Notes: a model not told the origin generated them from the sequence alone. 64,000 nt of DNA from Microbacterium proteolyticum (GCF_029639405.1 NZ_CP121274.1:1550001-1614000); one strand, 5' to 3'. Positions 18,115 to 27,076 are shown, counted from the first letter of the stretch. Program-made: numbers and translations.

Positions 18115-19647
18115 TCAGCGCTTCTCGCCGAAGACCTCGTCCTCCATCGCGTCGTAGCCCTCTGCCTGGGGGTCGCGGTGCAGACCGCCGGACAGGGCGT
18201 ACTCCTCCTCCGGGGAGAGCACGAGCCGGTGGCGCCCGTAGACCGCGAAGCCGATGAAGATCACGGCGTACACGGCGATGATCGCGACGATCGCGAGCAG
18301 GTAGGCGGGGTTCAGCAGCAGGCCGAAGAACACGATCGCCGCGATGATCGCCGCCGAGTACGCGCCGAACAGGCCCCACGGGCTCTTGTACGGGCGGAGG
18401 GCGTTCGGGAACTTCCGTCGCAGCACGATGAACGACACCATCTGCAGGAAGTAGGCCACGACCGCGCCCCACACGGCGATGTTCAGCACGATGGCGCCGG
18501 CGGGGCTGGCATCCCCACCCGCGAACTGGACGACGACGAGAGCCGCGAAGCCGAGCACCGCACCGAAGACCAGTGCGACCCACGGGGTCTTGCGGGCGCC
18601 GGTGAGCGACAGCCACCGCGGGTAGTAGCCGGCGCGCGACAGCGAGTACATGTTGCGGCCGTAGGCGAACATGATGCCCATCAGCGAGGCCAGGAGCCCG
18701 ACGAGCGCGAGGAGCGACAGCAGGGCTGCCGCCTGGTCGCCGACCATCGCGCGGAAGCCGTCGAGCAGCGGTTCGAGCGAGCTGCCCGTGGCCTCGGCGC
18801 CGAGGACGCCGGTGTTGAGGAACAGCACGATGAGACCCGTGGCGATGAGGGTCCCGCGGGCCCAGAGTCCCGCACGGGGGATGTCGCGGGCGGGGTTGTG
18901 CGACTCCTCGGCCGCGAGGGGGAGTTCCTCGATGCCGAGGAAGAACCACATCGCGAAGGGGAGGGCGAGCAGGATCGAACCGACGCCGAAGGGCAGGAAC
19001 TCGGACTGGCCGGGGTCGGGGACGATGTTCCACAGCGACCCCCAGTCGAAGGCCCCGGATGCCAATGCCATGATGCCGAAGACCACGATGATGCCGATCG
19101 AGATGATCGAGACGACGATCGCGAAGACGAAGGAGATGTTGGCTCCGGCGGCGTTCAGGGCGATGAACACGGCGTAGAGGATGATCCACCAGACGAACGC
19201 GGGCAGGCTCACGCCGGTGAGCAGTTCCAGCGCGGAGTCGGCGTACTGCCCCGAGAAGTAGACGACGACAGCGGTCGTCGCGACGTACTCGATGGTCTCG
19301 GCGAGGCCGGTCGCCAGGCCTCCCCACGGCCCCATCGCCGACCGGGCGAACGAGTAGGCGCCGCCGGTGTGCGGCATCGCCGCGGCCATCTCGCCGATCG
19401 AGAACGTCAGACCGTAGTACATGACCACGAGCACGACGAAGGCGATCAGCATGCCGCCGAAGCCGGCGAAGCCGATACCGAAGTTCCAGCCGGAGAAGTC
19501 GCCCGAGATCACGGCGGCGACCGCGAGGCCCCACAGGCCCCACACTCCCGCGGAGCGTTTCAGCGTGCGTTTTTCGAAGTATGTGGAGTCGGTCGCCGTA
19601 TAGGTGGCCCCGGCGACCTTTTTCTGCGAACTGCTCGAGGTGGACAT
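18115..19647 (-). CDS. APC-family permease, ethanolamine-permease type
   Basis: A 510-residue transporter with about 12 membrane helices. The segments LKRSAGVWGLWGLAVAAVI, SGDFSGWNFGIGFAGFGGML and MPHTGGAYSFARSAMGPWGG are characteristic of the ethanolamine permease group (eat/EutP-like APC) rather than of general amino-acid permeases. A short Ser-rich cytoplasmic N-terminus precedes the helices. It is divergent from a glutamine-synthetase-like gene 147 bases away, so the imported compound is probably the substrate of that pathway (ethanolamine or a related amine). The ATG at 19647 has a GGAGGCTCCA stretch just upstream. Confidence 0.85.
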   Translation of the reverse strand: MSTSSSSQKKVAGATYTATDSTYFEKRTLKRSAGVWGLWGLAVAAVISGDFSGWNFGIGFAGFGGMLIAFVVLVVMYYGLTFSIGEMAAAMPHTGGAYSFARSAMGPWGGLATGLAETIEYVATTAVVVYFSGQYADSALELLTGVSLPAFVWWIILYAVFIALNAAGANISFVFAIVVSIISIGIIVVFGIMALASGAFDWGSLWNIVPDPGQSEFLPFGVGSILLALPFAMWFFLGIEELPLAAEESHNPARDIPRAGLWARGTLIATGLIVLFLNTGVLGAEATGSSLEPLLDGFRAMVGDQAAALLSLLALVGLLASLMGIMFAYGRNMYSLSRAGYYPRWLSLTGARKTPWVALVFGAVLGFAALVVVQFAGGDASPAGAIVLNIAVWGAVVAYFLQMVSFIVLRRKFPNALRPYKSPWGLFGAYSAAIIAAIVFFGLLLNPAYLLAIVAIIAVYAVIFIGFAVYGRHRLVLSPEEEYALSGGLHRDPQAEGYDAMEDEVFGEKR

Positions 19648-19712
19648 GGAGCCTCCAGACGTTTACGGACAGGCTTCGGGAGCGCCTTTGCGGAGAATCA
19701 TGGCGTTCTATT

Positions 19713-19728
19713 GGTCGACCTGTCTACC
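19713..19728. promoter_or_regulatory. FadR-type operator candidate
   Basis: GGTCGACC (19713-19720) lies within the imperfect palindrome GGTCGAC-CT-GTCTACC (19713-19728, one mismatch), between the divergent permease and ligase genes. FadR-subfamily GntR regulators recognise GGT-N-ACC-type palindromes, and one is encoded at the end of this cluster (24182). Confidence 0.5.
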
Positions 19729-19794
19729 TTTGGCGTGTAAGTTCCTCGTTACGTCCTCCGATCGTGGGGACCTCGAGCAGGCGAGAGGGAGACC

Positions 19795-21150
19795 ATGGCG
19801 GGCAATCTCACCACCGCGGAATTGGATGCCGCGATCGACTCCGGCGAGATCGACACCGTCGTCGTCGCCTTCCCGGACGCCCAGGGCCGCCTCGTCGGCA
19901 AGCGCGTCGCCGCACGGTTCTGGCGCGACGAGGTGCTGCCGCACGGAGCCGAAGCGTGCAACTACCTGCTGTCGGTCGACGTCGACATGAACACCGTCGA
20001 CGGGTACGCGATGTCGAGCTGGGAGAAGGGCTACGGCGACATGCTGCTCGTGCCCGACCTCGACACCCTGCGCCGCGTCCCGTGGCAGGAGGGGACGGCA
20101 CTCGTCATGGCCGACCTCGCGTGGGAGGACCGCGCGCCGGTCGTGCAGTCGCCGCGTGGCATCCTGAACGCCCAGCGCGCCCGGCTCGCGGAGCGCGGGC
20201 TGACCCCCTACGTCGGTACGGAGCTGGAGTTCATCGTCTTCGACGATTCGTTCCGGGATGCCTGGGCCAAGGGCTACACCGGGCTCACGGCCTCCACCGA
20301 CTACAACGTCGACTACAACCTCCTCGCCACCACGCGGCTGGAGCCGCTCCTGCGCGACATCCGCCGCGGAATGGACGGCGCGGGCATGTACTGCGAGGGC
20401 GTCAAGGGCGAGTGCAACGACGGGCAGCAGGAGATCGCGTTCCGCTACGCCGAAGCGCTCGAGACCGCCGACAACCACACGATCTACAAGAACGGCGCGA
20501 AGGAGATCGCCGACCGGCACGGCAAGTCGCTGACCTTCATGGCCAAGTTCGACCAGCGCGAGGGCAACAGCTGCCACATCCACCTGTCGGTCCGCGGCGA
20601 GAACGGCGAGGCCGTCATGGCCGGCGACGGAGAGCACGGCTTCAGCCCCCTCATGGAGCACTGGATCGCCGGCATCCTCGCCACCCTCCGCGAGTTCACG
20701 CTGCTGTACGCCCCGACCATCAACTCCTACAAGCGGTACGCCAAGGGCTCGTTCGCGCCGACCGGCGTCGCGTGGGGCGTCGACAACCGCACGTGCGCGC
20801 TCCGCGTCGTCGGCCACGGCGCGTCCCTCCGCGTCGAGAACCGCGTGCCCGGCGGAGACGTGAACCCGTACCTCGCGATCTCGGCGATCATCGCGGGCGG
20901 CCTCCACGGCATCGAGAACGAGCTGCCGCTGCCCGCGCCCCTCACCGGTAACGCCTACGCGGCCGGCGTCGACACCCTGCCGACGACGCTCCGCGAGGCC
21001 GCGAAGCTCTTCTCGGAGTCGACCGTGGCGCGTGCCGCCTTCGGCGACGACGTCGTCGAGCACTACCTGAACCAGGCCCGCATCGAGGTCGAAGCCTTCG
21101 ACGCGGCCGTCACCGACTGGGAGCGCGTGCGTGGTTTCGAGCGTCTCTGA
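19795..21150 (+). CDS. glutamine synthetase-like gamma-glutamyl amine ligase
   Basis: A 451-residue member of the glutamine synthetase superfamily. The nucleotide and glutamate-binding signatures are present: GTELEFIVF, CEGVKGECNDGQQEIAFRY, NSCHIHLS and RVENRVPGGDVNPYLA. It lacks the adenylylation-loop region of housekeeping GlnA. The neighbours (ethanolamine-type permease, gamma-glutamyl hydrolase, aldehyde dehydrogenase, SDR) point to gamma-glutamylation of an amine or amino alcohol, as by PuuA or Streptomyces GlnA3/GlnA4, not ammonia assimilation. The start ATG 19795 has GAGAGGGAGA just upstream; the next gene overlaps by 20 bases. Confidence 0.88.
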   Translation: MAGNLTTAELDAAIDSGEIDTVVVAFPDAQGRLVGKRVAARFWRDEVLPHGAEACNYLLSVDVDMNTVDGYAMSSWEKGYGDMLLVPDLDTLRRVPWQEGTALVMADLAWEDRAPVVQSPRGILNAQRARLAERGLTPYVGTELEFIVFDDSFRDAWAKGYTGLTASTDYNVDYNLLATTRLEPLLRDIRRGMDGAGMYCEGVKGECNDGQQEIAFRYAEALETADNHTIYKNGAKEIADRHGKSLTFMAKFDQREGNSCHIHLSVRGENGEAVMAGDGEHGFSPLMEHWIAGILATLREFTLLYAPTINSYKRYAKGSFAPTGVAWGVDNRTCALRVVGHGASLRVENRVPGGDVNPYLAISAIIAGGLHGIENELPLPAPLTGNAYAAGVDTLPTTLREAAKLFSESTVARAAFGDDVVEHYLNQARIEVEAFDAAVTDWERVRGFERL

Positions 21151-21907
21151 TCCGGCCCGGACCCCCGTCGTGGGACTCACGACCTACCTCGAACGCGCGA
21201 CGCAGGGCGTGTGGGACGTGCGCGCGTCGTTCCTCCCGCAGCAGTACTTCGACGCGGTGACCGCCTCAGGTGCCACCGCCGTGCTGCTCCCGCCGCAGCC
21301 CCGGCCCGTCGAAGCTGCCGCCGCGGTGCTGGACGGCCTCGACGGACTCATCCTCACAGGCGGCCTCGACGTGCAGCCCGAGCTGTACGGCGCCGAGCGG
21401 CACCCGCTCACCGACCCGCCGCGCGCCGACCGCGACGCGTGGGAGCTCGCGCTCCTCGCCGGGGCCCGGGAGCGCGGCATCCCGGTGTTCGGGATCTGCC
21501 GCGGACTGCAGCTCATCAACGTGGCCCTCGGCGGCACGCTCCATCAGCACCTGCCCGAGGCCCTCGGCACCGAGCGCTACAAGATCGGCGGAGGGGTCTT
21601 CGCCGAGAACGTCGTCGAGGTGGATGCCGGCACCCGGCTCGCCGGTCTCGTCGGTGCCGGAGCGCTGACCGTCCACAGCTACCACCACCAGGGCATCGAC
21701 CGGGTCGGCGAGGGACTGCGGGTCACCGCGCGGACCGACGACGGGCTCGTGCAGGCCATCGAGACCCCCGGCGACGACTACCTGGTCGCCGTGCAGTGGC
21801 ATCCCGAGGAGAACGCCGAGGACCGACGCCTGTTCCTCGGGCTCGTCGCCGCCGCCGCGGCCCACCGCGCCGCACGTTCCTCCGCGCACCAGGGAGTTCC
21901 CGCATGA
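21131..21907 (+). CDS. class I glutamine amidotransferase-like gamma-glutamyl hydrolase (PuuD-like)
   Basis: A 258-residue hydrolase of the peptidase C26/PuuD family that would release glutamate from the gamma-glutamyl product. The catalytic triad is visible: Cys123 in GICRGLQ, and His224 and Glu226 in QWHPEE. The LTGGLDVQPELYG segment is typical. GTG 21131 lies inside the end of the ligase gene and the stop overlaps the ALDH start (ATGA), so ligase, hydrolase and ALDH are translationally coupled. An unrelated GMP-synthase role is unlikely because no synthetase domain is present. Confidence 0.88.
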   Translation: MVSSVSDPARTPVVGLTTYLERATQGVWDVRASFLPQQYFDAVTASGATAVLLPPQPRPVEAAAAVLDGLDGLILTGGLDVQPELYGAERHPLTDPPRADRDAWELALLAGARERGIPVFGICRGLQLINVALGGTLHQHLPEALGTERYKIGGGVFAENVVEVDAGTRLAGLVGAGALTVHSYHHQGIDRVGEGLRVTARTDDGLVQAIETPGDDYLVAVQWHPEENAEDRRLFLGLVAAAAAHRAARSSAHQGVPA

Positions 21908-23259
21908 GCACCTTCACCGTCACCGACCCGTCGACCGGCACCCCGATCACGACGCTCGCCCGCGCCGAGGTCGCCGAGGTGGATGCCGCCGTCGCCGACG
22001 CCGTCCGCACGCAGCGCGCGTGGGCCGCGCTCGCCCCCGTCGCCCGCGCCGACGCGCTGCGGTCGTTCGCCCGGGTCGTCGAGGCGCACGTGGAGGAGCT
22101 CGCGGCGCTCGAGGTCCGTAACTCGGGTCACCCGATCGGTTCGGCCCGGTGGGAGGCGCAGCACGTCGCCCAGGTGCTCAATTACTACGCCGGATCGCCG
22201 GAACGCCTGATCGGGAAGCAGATCCCCGTCGCCGGCGGCCTCGACGTGACCTACCACGAGCCGTACGGCGTCGTCGGGATCATCGTGCCGTGGAACTTCC
22301 CCATGACCATCGCCGCGTGGGGCTTCGCCCCGGCGCTCGCCGCGGGCAACGCCGTGGTGCTGAAGCCCGCCGAGCTGACCCCGCTCACGGCCATCCGTCT
22401 GGGGGAGCTGGCGCTGGAGGCGGGGCTCCCGGAGGGGCTGTTCCGGGTGATCGTCGGTTCGGGCTCGGTCGTGGGCCAGCGTTTCGTCTCGCACCCCGAC
22501 GTGCACAAGGTCGTCTTCACCGGCTCGACCGAGGTCGGTACCGAGGTCGCCGCCGGGTGCGCGCAGCTGCTCAAGCCCGTCACGCTCGAACTCGGCGGCA
22601 AGAGCGCCAACATCGTCTTCGCGGATGCCGACCTCGAGAAGGCCGCGGCCGGGGTCCCCGGTTCCGTCTTCGACAACGCCGGCCAGGACTGCTGCGCCCG
22701 CAGCCGCCTCCTCGTCGAGCGGAGCGTCTACGACCGGTTCCTCGAGCTGCTCGAACCCGCCGTCGCCGCGTGGCGCGTCGGCGACCCGCACGACGAGGAC
22801 ACCCAGATGGGGCCGTTGATCTCGGCATCCCACCGCTCCACCGTCGCGGGCTTCCTCGACGGGGCCGACGTCGCGTTCCGCGGGTCGGCGCCGGAGGGCG
22901 ACGGCTTCTGGTTCGCCCCCGCCGTCGTGCTCGCGCAGCCCGGCGACCGCATCGCGCGCGACGAGGTGTTCGGTCCCGTCCTCGCCGTGCTCCCGTTCGA
23001 CGACGAAGCGGATGCCATCCGCCTGGCGAACGACACCGCGTACGGTCTCGCGGGCTCGATCTGGACCGAGAACCTGGGGCGTGGCATCCGGGTCTCGCGC
23101 GGTGTGCGCAGCGGGGTGCTGTCGGTGAACTCGCACTCGTCGGTGCGGTACTCCACCCCCTTCGGCGGCATGAAGGCCTCGGGTCTCGGTCGGGAGCTGG
23201 GTCCGGATGCCGCCGAGCACTTCACCGAGACCAAGAACGTCTTCTACGCCACCGAGTGA
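21904..23259 (+). CDS. NAD(P)-dependent aldehyde dehydrogenase
   Basis: A 451-residue ALDH. The oxyanion Asn is in PWNFP (131), the general base Glu229 in LELGGKS and the catalytic Cys263 in GQDCC. The cofactor fold has VVFTGSTEVG. In this cluster it would oxidise a gamma-glutamylated aldehyde to the acid, the PuuC-like step. It is slightly shorter at the N-terminus than the typical 480 residues. The start ATG 21904 overlaps the upstream stop. Confidence 0.92.
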   Translation: MSTFTVTDPSTGTPITTLARAEVAEVDAAVADAVRTQRAWAALAPVARADALRSFARVVEAHVEELAALEVRNSGHPIGSARWEAQHVAQVLNYYAGSPERLIGKQIPVAGGLDVTYHEPYGVVGIIVPWNFPMTIAAWGFAPALAAGNAVVLKPAELTPLTAIRLGELALEAGLPEGLFRVIVGSGSVVGQRFVSHPDVHKVVFTGSTEVGTEVAAGCAQLLKPVTLELGGKSANIVFADADLEKAAAGVPGSVFDNAGQDCCARSRLLVERSVYDRFLELLEPAVAAWRVGDPHDEDTQMGPLISASHRSTVAGFLDGADVAFRGSAPEGDGFWFAPAVVLAQPGDRIARDEVFGPVLAVLPFDDEADAIRLANDTAYGLAGSIWTENLGRGIRVSRGVRSGVLSVNSHSSVRYSTPFGGMKASGLGRELGPDAAEHFTETKNVFYATE

Positions 23260-23271
23260 CCCCGCCTCCGC

Positions 23272-23351
23272 CCCCTCGTCCCACTTATGACGCCCCTCGT
23301 CCCACTTCCGGCTGTTCTGGAGGCTCCACAGCAGCAATGAATGGGACGAGG
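23272..23351. repeat. direct and inverted repeats between ALDH and SDR genes
   Basis: CCCCTCGTCCCACTT occurs at 23272-23286 and again at 23293-23307. TGGGACGAGG at 23342-23351 is the inverse of the CCTCGTCCCA core, so a 10-bp stem with a large loop can form. It could be an internal terminator, a processing site or a regulator site in the cluster. Confidence 0.65.
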
Positions 23352-23377
23352 TTCAGCTCGAAAGGAACCACCGCACC

Positions 23378-24157
23378 ATGACCATCGACCTCACCCAGCG
23401 GCTGCGCGACCGCGTCGCTATCGTCACCGGCGGCGCATCGGGGATCGGCCTCGCCACGGCCCGTCGCTTCGCCGCCGAGGGCGCGCGCGTCGTCATCGCC
23501 GACCTCGACGAGACCACCGGCACCGCGGCGGCCGCCGAGGTCGACGGCGTGTTCCGGCAGGTGAACGTCGCCGACGAGGCATCCGTCAACGCCCTCTTCG
23601 ACGGTGTCGCGGCGGAGCTCGGCAGCGTCGACATCGCGTTCAACAACGCCGGCATCTCGCCCGCCGACGACGACTCGATCGAGACGACGGAACTGCCCGC
23701 CTGGGACCGCGTGCAGGACGTCAACCTCAAGAGCGTGTACCTCTGCTCGCGCGCGGCGCTCCGGCACATGGTGCCCGCGGGGCGCGGCTCGATCATCAAC
23801 ACCGCGTCGTTCGTCGCGCTGCTCGGGTCGGCCACGTCGCAGATCTCGTACACGGCGTCCAAGGGCGGCGTGCTCGCCCTGACCCGCGAGCTCGGCGTGC
23901 AGTTCGCGCGGCAGGGCATCCGGGTGAACGCGCTGTGCCCCGGGCCGGTGAACACGCCGCTGCTCCAGGAGCTGTTCGCCAAGGACCCCGAGCGCGCACA
24001 GCGCCGGCTCGTGCACGTGCCGATGGGCCGGTTCGCGGAGCCGGAGGAGATGGCCGCGGCCGTGGCGTTCCTGGCATCCGACGACGCCTCTTTCATCACC
24101 GCGACGGCGTTCGTCGTTGACGGCGGTATCACCAACGCGTACGTGACGCCCCTGTGA
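23378..24157 (+). CDS. short-chain dehydrogenase/reductase (FabG-like)
   Basis: A 259-residue classical SDR with cofactor loop TGGASGIG, an Asp after the second beta strand (VIADLD) that favours NAD, the NNAG segment, and a catalytic Ser with the YTASK motif. It is annotated FabG-like by family, but fatty-acid synthesis is unlikely here: it follows the gamma-glutamylation genes. It could be the alcohol dehydrogenase that turns a gamma-glutamylated amino alcohol into the aldehyde for the ALDH. GAAAGGA lies about 8 bases before the ATG. Confidence 0.88.
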   Translation: MTIDLTQRLRDRVAIVTGGASGIGLATARRFAAEGARVVIADLDETTGTAAAAEVDGVFRQVNVADEASVNALFDGVAAELGSVDIAFNNAGISPADDDSIETTELPAWDRVQDVNLKSVYLCSRAALRHMVPAGRGSIINTASFVALLGSATSQISYTASKGGVLALTRELGVQFARQGIRVNALCPGPVNTPLLQELFAKDPERAQRRLVHVPMGRFAEPEEMAAAVAFLASDDASFITATAFVVDGGITNAYVTPL

Positions 24158-24181
24158 CCCGCGGCGTGACAGGCTGACGGG

Positions 24182-24898
24182 ATGACCGAAGCGCCGTTGG
24201 ACGATCTGCGCCGGGCCGTGTATCGGCCCGTCCGCAGCGGCAACGCGCTCGAGGACACCACGGCGCGCATCGTGCAGACGGTGCGGCTGGGGCTCGTCGC
24301 ACCGGGGGAATCGCTTCCCGCGGAGCGCGAACTCGCGGCGATGTACGGCGTCAGCCGCGACACGGTGCGCGAGGCGATCCGTGAACTCTCCGATGCCGGC
24401 TGGCTCGAGACGCGCCGCGGACGCTACGGCGGCACGTTCGTCGTCGACCCGGTGCCCCGGCCCTCGGGCCCGGCGGAGGTGGCCGCGGGTGAGCTGGATG
24501 ACGTCATCGCCCTGCGGGGCGTGCTCGAACCCGGCGCCGCCTGGGCCGCCGCCGGGCGCACGTTGGCGCCCGAGGAACGCGACGTGCTGTGGGCGCGACA
24601 CGAGGCCGCGGCCGTCGCCGGTGGCGAGGACTACCGCCGGCTCGACACGCTGCTGCACCTGACGATCGCGGAACTCGCCGGCATCCCCTCTCTCGTTCCG
24701 CTCGTCGCCGACAACCGCGCGCGCGTGAACGCGTGGCTCGACACGTTCCCGCTGCTGCCGCGCAACATCGACCACTCCACCGCGCAGCACGCCGCGATCG
24801 TGTCGGCGATCCTGGCCGGGCGACCGGATGCCGCCCACGCGGCGATGCGCGATCACCTCGCCGGCAGCGAGGCGCTGCTGCGCGGGTTCCTCGCGTAG
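24182..24898 (+). CDS. GntR-family regulator, FadR/FCD subfamily
   Basis: A 238-residue regulator. It has an N-terminal winged helix-turn-helix (PAERELAAMYGVSRDTVREA, about residues 45-75) and a C-terminal all-helical FCD ligand domain with the conserved Asp/His residues (DTLLHLTIAELAG and ALLRGFLA end). It closes the putative gamma-glutamylation cluster and is probably its local repressor, acting at the palindrome near 19713. CAGGCT ends 6 bases before the ATG, suggesting an additional leaderless promoter. Confidence 0.88.
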   Translation: MTEAPLDDLRRAVYRPVRSGNALEDTTARIVQTVRLGLVAPGESLPAERELAAMYGVSRDTVREAIRELSDAGWLETRRGRYGGTFVVDPVPRPSGPAEVAAGELDDVIALRGVLEPGAAWAAAGRTLAPEERDVLWARHEAAAVAGGEDYRRLDTLLHLTIAELAGIPSLVPLVADNRARVNAWLDTFPLLPRNIDHSTAQHAAIVSAILAGRPDAAHAAMRDHLAGSEALLRGFLA

Positions 24899-24931
24899 CG
24901 CGGGGGCGGTCGCGCCGGGGTTTCGACGGGT

Positions 24932-24995
24932 TTGGGGCGGGTTCTTCCGCTCGGGGCGTGGAATTCCGCGCCCCAACCGGAAGAACCCGCCCCAA
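24932..24995. repeat. 64-base nested perfect inverted repeat
   Basis: TTGGGGCGGGTTCTTCCG (24932-24949) pairs perfectly with 24978-24995. Inside, GGGGCG-T-GGAATTCC-G-CGCCCC (24953-24974) forms a second palindrome. The left and inner words resemble each other (ggggcgGGTTCTTCCG and ggggcgTGGAATTCCG). It lies 33 bases after the regulator stop and may be a terminator or a dispersed intergenic element. Confidence 0.85.
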
Positions 24996-25019
24996 GATCG
25001 GGGTCGGCGGCTGGGCGAT

Positions 25020-25025
25020 TAGGCT
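25020..25025 (+). promoter_or_regulatory. -10 element for a leaderless transcript
   Basis: TAGGCT ends exactly 6 bases before the ATG at 25032. Confidence 0.45.
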
Positions 25026-25031
25026 CGGAGG

Positions 25032-25442
25032 ATGGCCGGTGGGAAGAAGCGCAAGGGGAAGAAGCTCGACGTGGAGTTCAAGAACACCGCGCTCACCGAT
25101 GCGCTGCAGACGCAGGACATGGCCGCGATCGCCTTCGCGCTGCGGCACGGACCCACGGTCGTACCGCTGATGCGCGCGGGCGACGCCGACAACCCGCTCG
25201 ACGTCGGCGAGGTGTGGACGTACCGCGACCCGAACACGGCGCAGATCGCGCTGCTGCTCTTCAGCGACGCGGCGCACAAGCCCGAGACGCTCCCGCCGCA
25301 CGTCGCGCTGCAGTCGCCGCAGTGGCTGCGGGCCTTCCTCGATCGTCACCGCGACGAGATCACGACGGTGTTCATCGACATCGCGGGTCCGCATCCGATC
25401 CAGGCCACCCCCGCCGACCTGCTCGCCGCCCTCGACGCCTGA
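25032..25442 (+). CDS. conserved small hypothetical protein
   Basis: A 136-residue soluble protein with a Lys/Gly-rich basic start (GGKKRKGKKL). An alpha/beta domain follows: ALTDALQTQDMAAIAFALRH, then VPLMRAG, DVGEVWTYRDPNTAQIALLL and a C-terminal helix. I do not recognise its family; a weak resemblance to SseB-type domains is a guess only. A leaderless promoter (TAGGCT, 6-base spacing) supports the start. It stands between the inverted repeat at 24932 and radA (convergent). Confidence 0.7.
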   Translation: MAGGKKRKGKKLDVEFKNTALTDALQTQDMAAIAFALRHGPTVVPLMRAGDADNPLDVGEVWTYRDPNTAQIALLLFSDAAHKPETLPPHVALQSPQWLRAFLDRHRDEITTVFIDIAGPHPIQATPADLLAALDA

Positions 25443-25543
25443 GCGCTCATTTGCGAGGCAGGAGTGGATGCCACGACTCGGCGACACTCCGAGGGTGAAG
25501 TACCTGGGTCGCGCGGGTGAGGCGCTCGTGTAAGACTCGGGGC

Positions 25544-25654
25544 ATGGAGTACCTGATCGCCGGCGCTGTGTGCGCCGCCGGGCTCGTGATCCCCGCAGTG
25601 CTCGGCTTCACGTCGCCGCACCGCCGCCGCCGTTCCGCGCCTCCCGGCCGCTGA
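25544..25654 (+). CDS. possible 36-residue membrane peptide
   Basis: A short open frame (MEYLIAGAVCAAGLVIPAVL then a basic RRRR tail) predicts a single membrane helix with a positive inside tail. There is no strong ribosome-binding site, and AAGACT ends 7 bases upstream. It lies in the 266-base gap between the hypothetical gene and radA. It may be real but could be chance; the composition is what supports it. Confidence 0.35.
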   Translation: MEYLIAGAVCAAGLVIPAVLGFTSPHRRRRSAPPGR

Positions 25655-25708
25655 CCCGACCGGCCGCTTCGCTGCAACGCTCGCTACGTCGCGCGGGTGG
25701 GGTGAGTC

Positions 25709-27076
25709 TCAGAACTCGGGTACGGCCTCCTCGCGTGGCATCCCGCGTACCTTCAACTCGTTGAGCGCCTGCGCGAGCTTGCGCGACGACGAGTCGAGGA
25801 CCGTGTGGTACCCGAGGCGCGCGGCCTCGGACGCACGCTGCGCCGCCTGCGTGACGTTGCGGATCTCGCCGGTGAGCGTCAGCTCGCCGATCGCGGCGAG
25901 CCGCTTCGAGACCTTACGGTTGTGCACGGCATTGGCCACGGCGATCGCGATCGCGAGATCGGCGGCGGGTTCGACGAGGCGCACCCCGCCCACCGTCGAG
26001 ACGTAGACGTCTTTGTCGGACAGCGAGACGCCCATGCGGCTCTCGAGGACGGCGAGCACCATCGCCACGCGGGACGAATCGACACCGTTGACGATGCGGC
26101 GCGGGTTCGGCGCCGACTGCTTCACGGTGAGCGCCTGGATCTCGACGGGCAGCGCGCGGCGCCCCTCCATCGCGATCGTGACGCATGTACCGGGCTCGGG
26201 GTCGCCGTGCCCGAGGAACAGCGCGCTGGGGTCACTGACCTCGGCGATGCCGCTCCCGGTCATGTCGAAGCAGCCGACCTCGTCGGTCGGGCCGAAGCGG
26301 TTCTTCAGCGCTCGGACGAATCGCAGCGACGTCTGCCGGTCGCCCTCGAAGTGGCAGACGACGTCGACGAGGTGCTCCAGAACGCGCGGCCCCGCGATCG
26401 TGCCGTCTTTCGTCACGTGACCCACGATCACGACGGGGAGTCCCCGCTCCTTCGCGATCCGGATGAGCGTGGATGCCACCTCCCGCACCTGCGCGGGCTG
26501 ACCCGCCGCTCCGTCACTGAGCGCGGACGACACGGTCTGCACGGAGTCGACGATGAGCAGCTCGGGCTCGACCTGATCGATGTGCCCCAGAATCGTGGCG
26601 AGGTCGGTCTCGGCGGCGAGGAACAGTTCGTGGTGCAGGGCACCGGTGCGCTCGGCGCGGAGGCGCACCTGCGCCGCCGACTCTTCGCCGCTGGCGTAGA
26701 GCACACGGCGACCGGCGCGGGCGCTCTGTGCTGCGACCTCGAGCAGCAGCGTGGACTTGCCGACGCCGGGCTCACCGCTCAAGAGGATCGCGGCACCGGG
26801 CACGATGCCGCCACCGAGCACCCGGTCGAACTCGCCGACACCGCTCGTGCGCCGAGGGGCGTCTTGCGTGTCGATCTCGGTGATGCGCCGGGCCGCGCGC
26901 GCGGCGCCGGGCGCGACCGGAGTGACCGACCGCGTGATGCCCGTCTGCTCGGCCGCCTCGACGACCGTGCCCCACGACTGGCACTCGCCGCACCGGCCGA
27001 CCCACTTCAGCGTCGTCCATCCGCACTCGGTGCACCGGTACGGAGCGGCCGTGGGGGAGGGGCGACGGGATGCCAT
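25709..27076 (-). CDS. radA: DNA repair protein RadA
   Basis: A RecA-related branch-migration helicase used in recombination repair. The 455-residue protein has a C4 zinc finger (Cys15, 18, 29, 32), a RecA-like ATPase with Walker A GEPGVGKS (101-108), the RadA-specific KNRFG motif (258-262), and a C-terminal Lon-protease-like domain (VGGVRLVEPAADLAIA). The start ATG at 27076 has no ribosome-binding site but has TAGCCT ending 6 bases upstream on this strand, so it is probably leaderless. Confidence 0.96.
   Translation of the reverse strand: MASRRPSPTAAPYRCTECGWTTLKWVGRCGECQSWGTVVEAAEQTGITRSVTPVAPGAARAARRITEIDTQDAPRRTSGVGEFDRVLGGGIVPGAAILLSGEPGVGKSTLLLEVAAQSARAGRRVLYASGEESAAQVRLRAERTGALHHELFLAAETDLATILGHIDQVEPELLIVDSVQTVSSALSDGAAGQPAQVREVASTLIRIAKERGLPVVIVGHVTKDGTIAGPRVLEHLVDVVCHFEGDRQTSLRFVRALKNRFGPTDEVGCFDMTGSGIAEVSDPSALFLGHGDPEPGTCVTIAMEGRRALPVEIQALTVKQSAPNPRRIVNGVDSSRVAMVLAVLESRMGVSLSDKDVYVSTVGGVRLVEPAADLAIAIAVANAVHNRKVSKRLAAIGELTLTGEIRNVTQAAQRASEAARLGYHTVLDSSSRKLAQALNELKVRGMPREEAVPEF

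Noticed and set aside
23378..24157. The SDR as the fatty-acid synthesis FabG
   Set aside because: No acp, fabD, fabH or fabF genes are near, and it is embedded in an amine-catabolism cluster.
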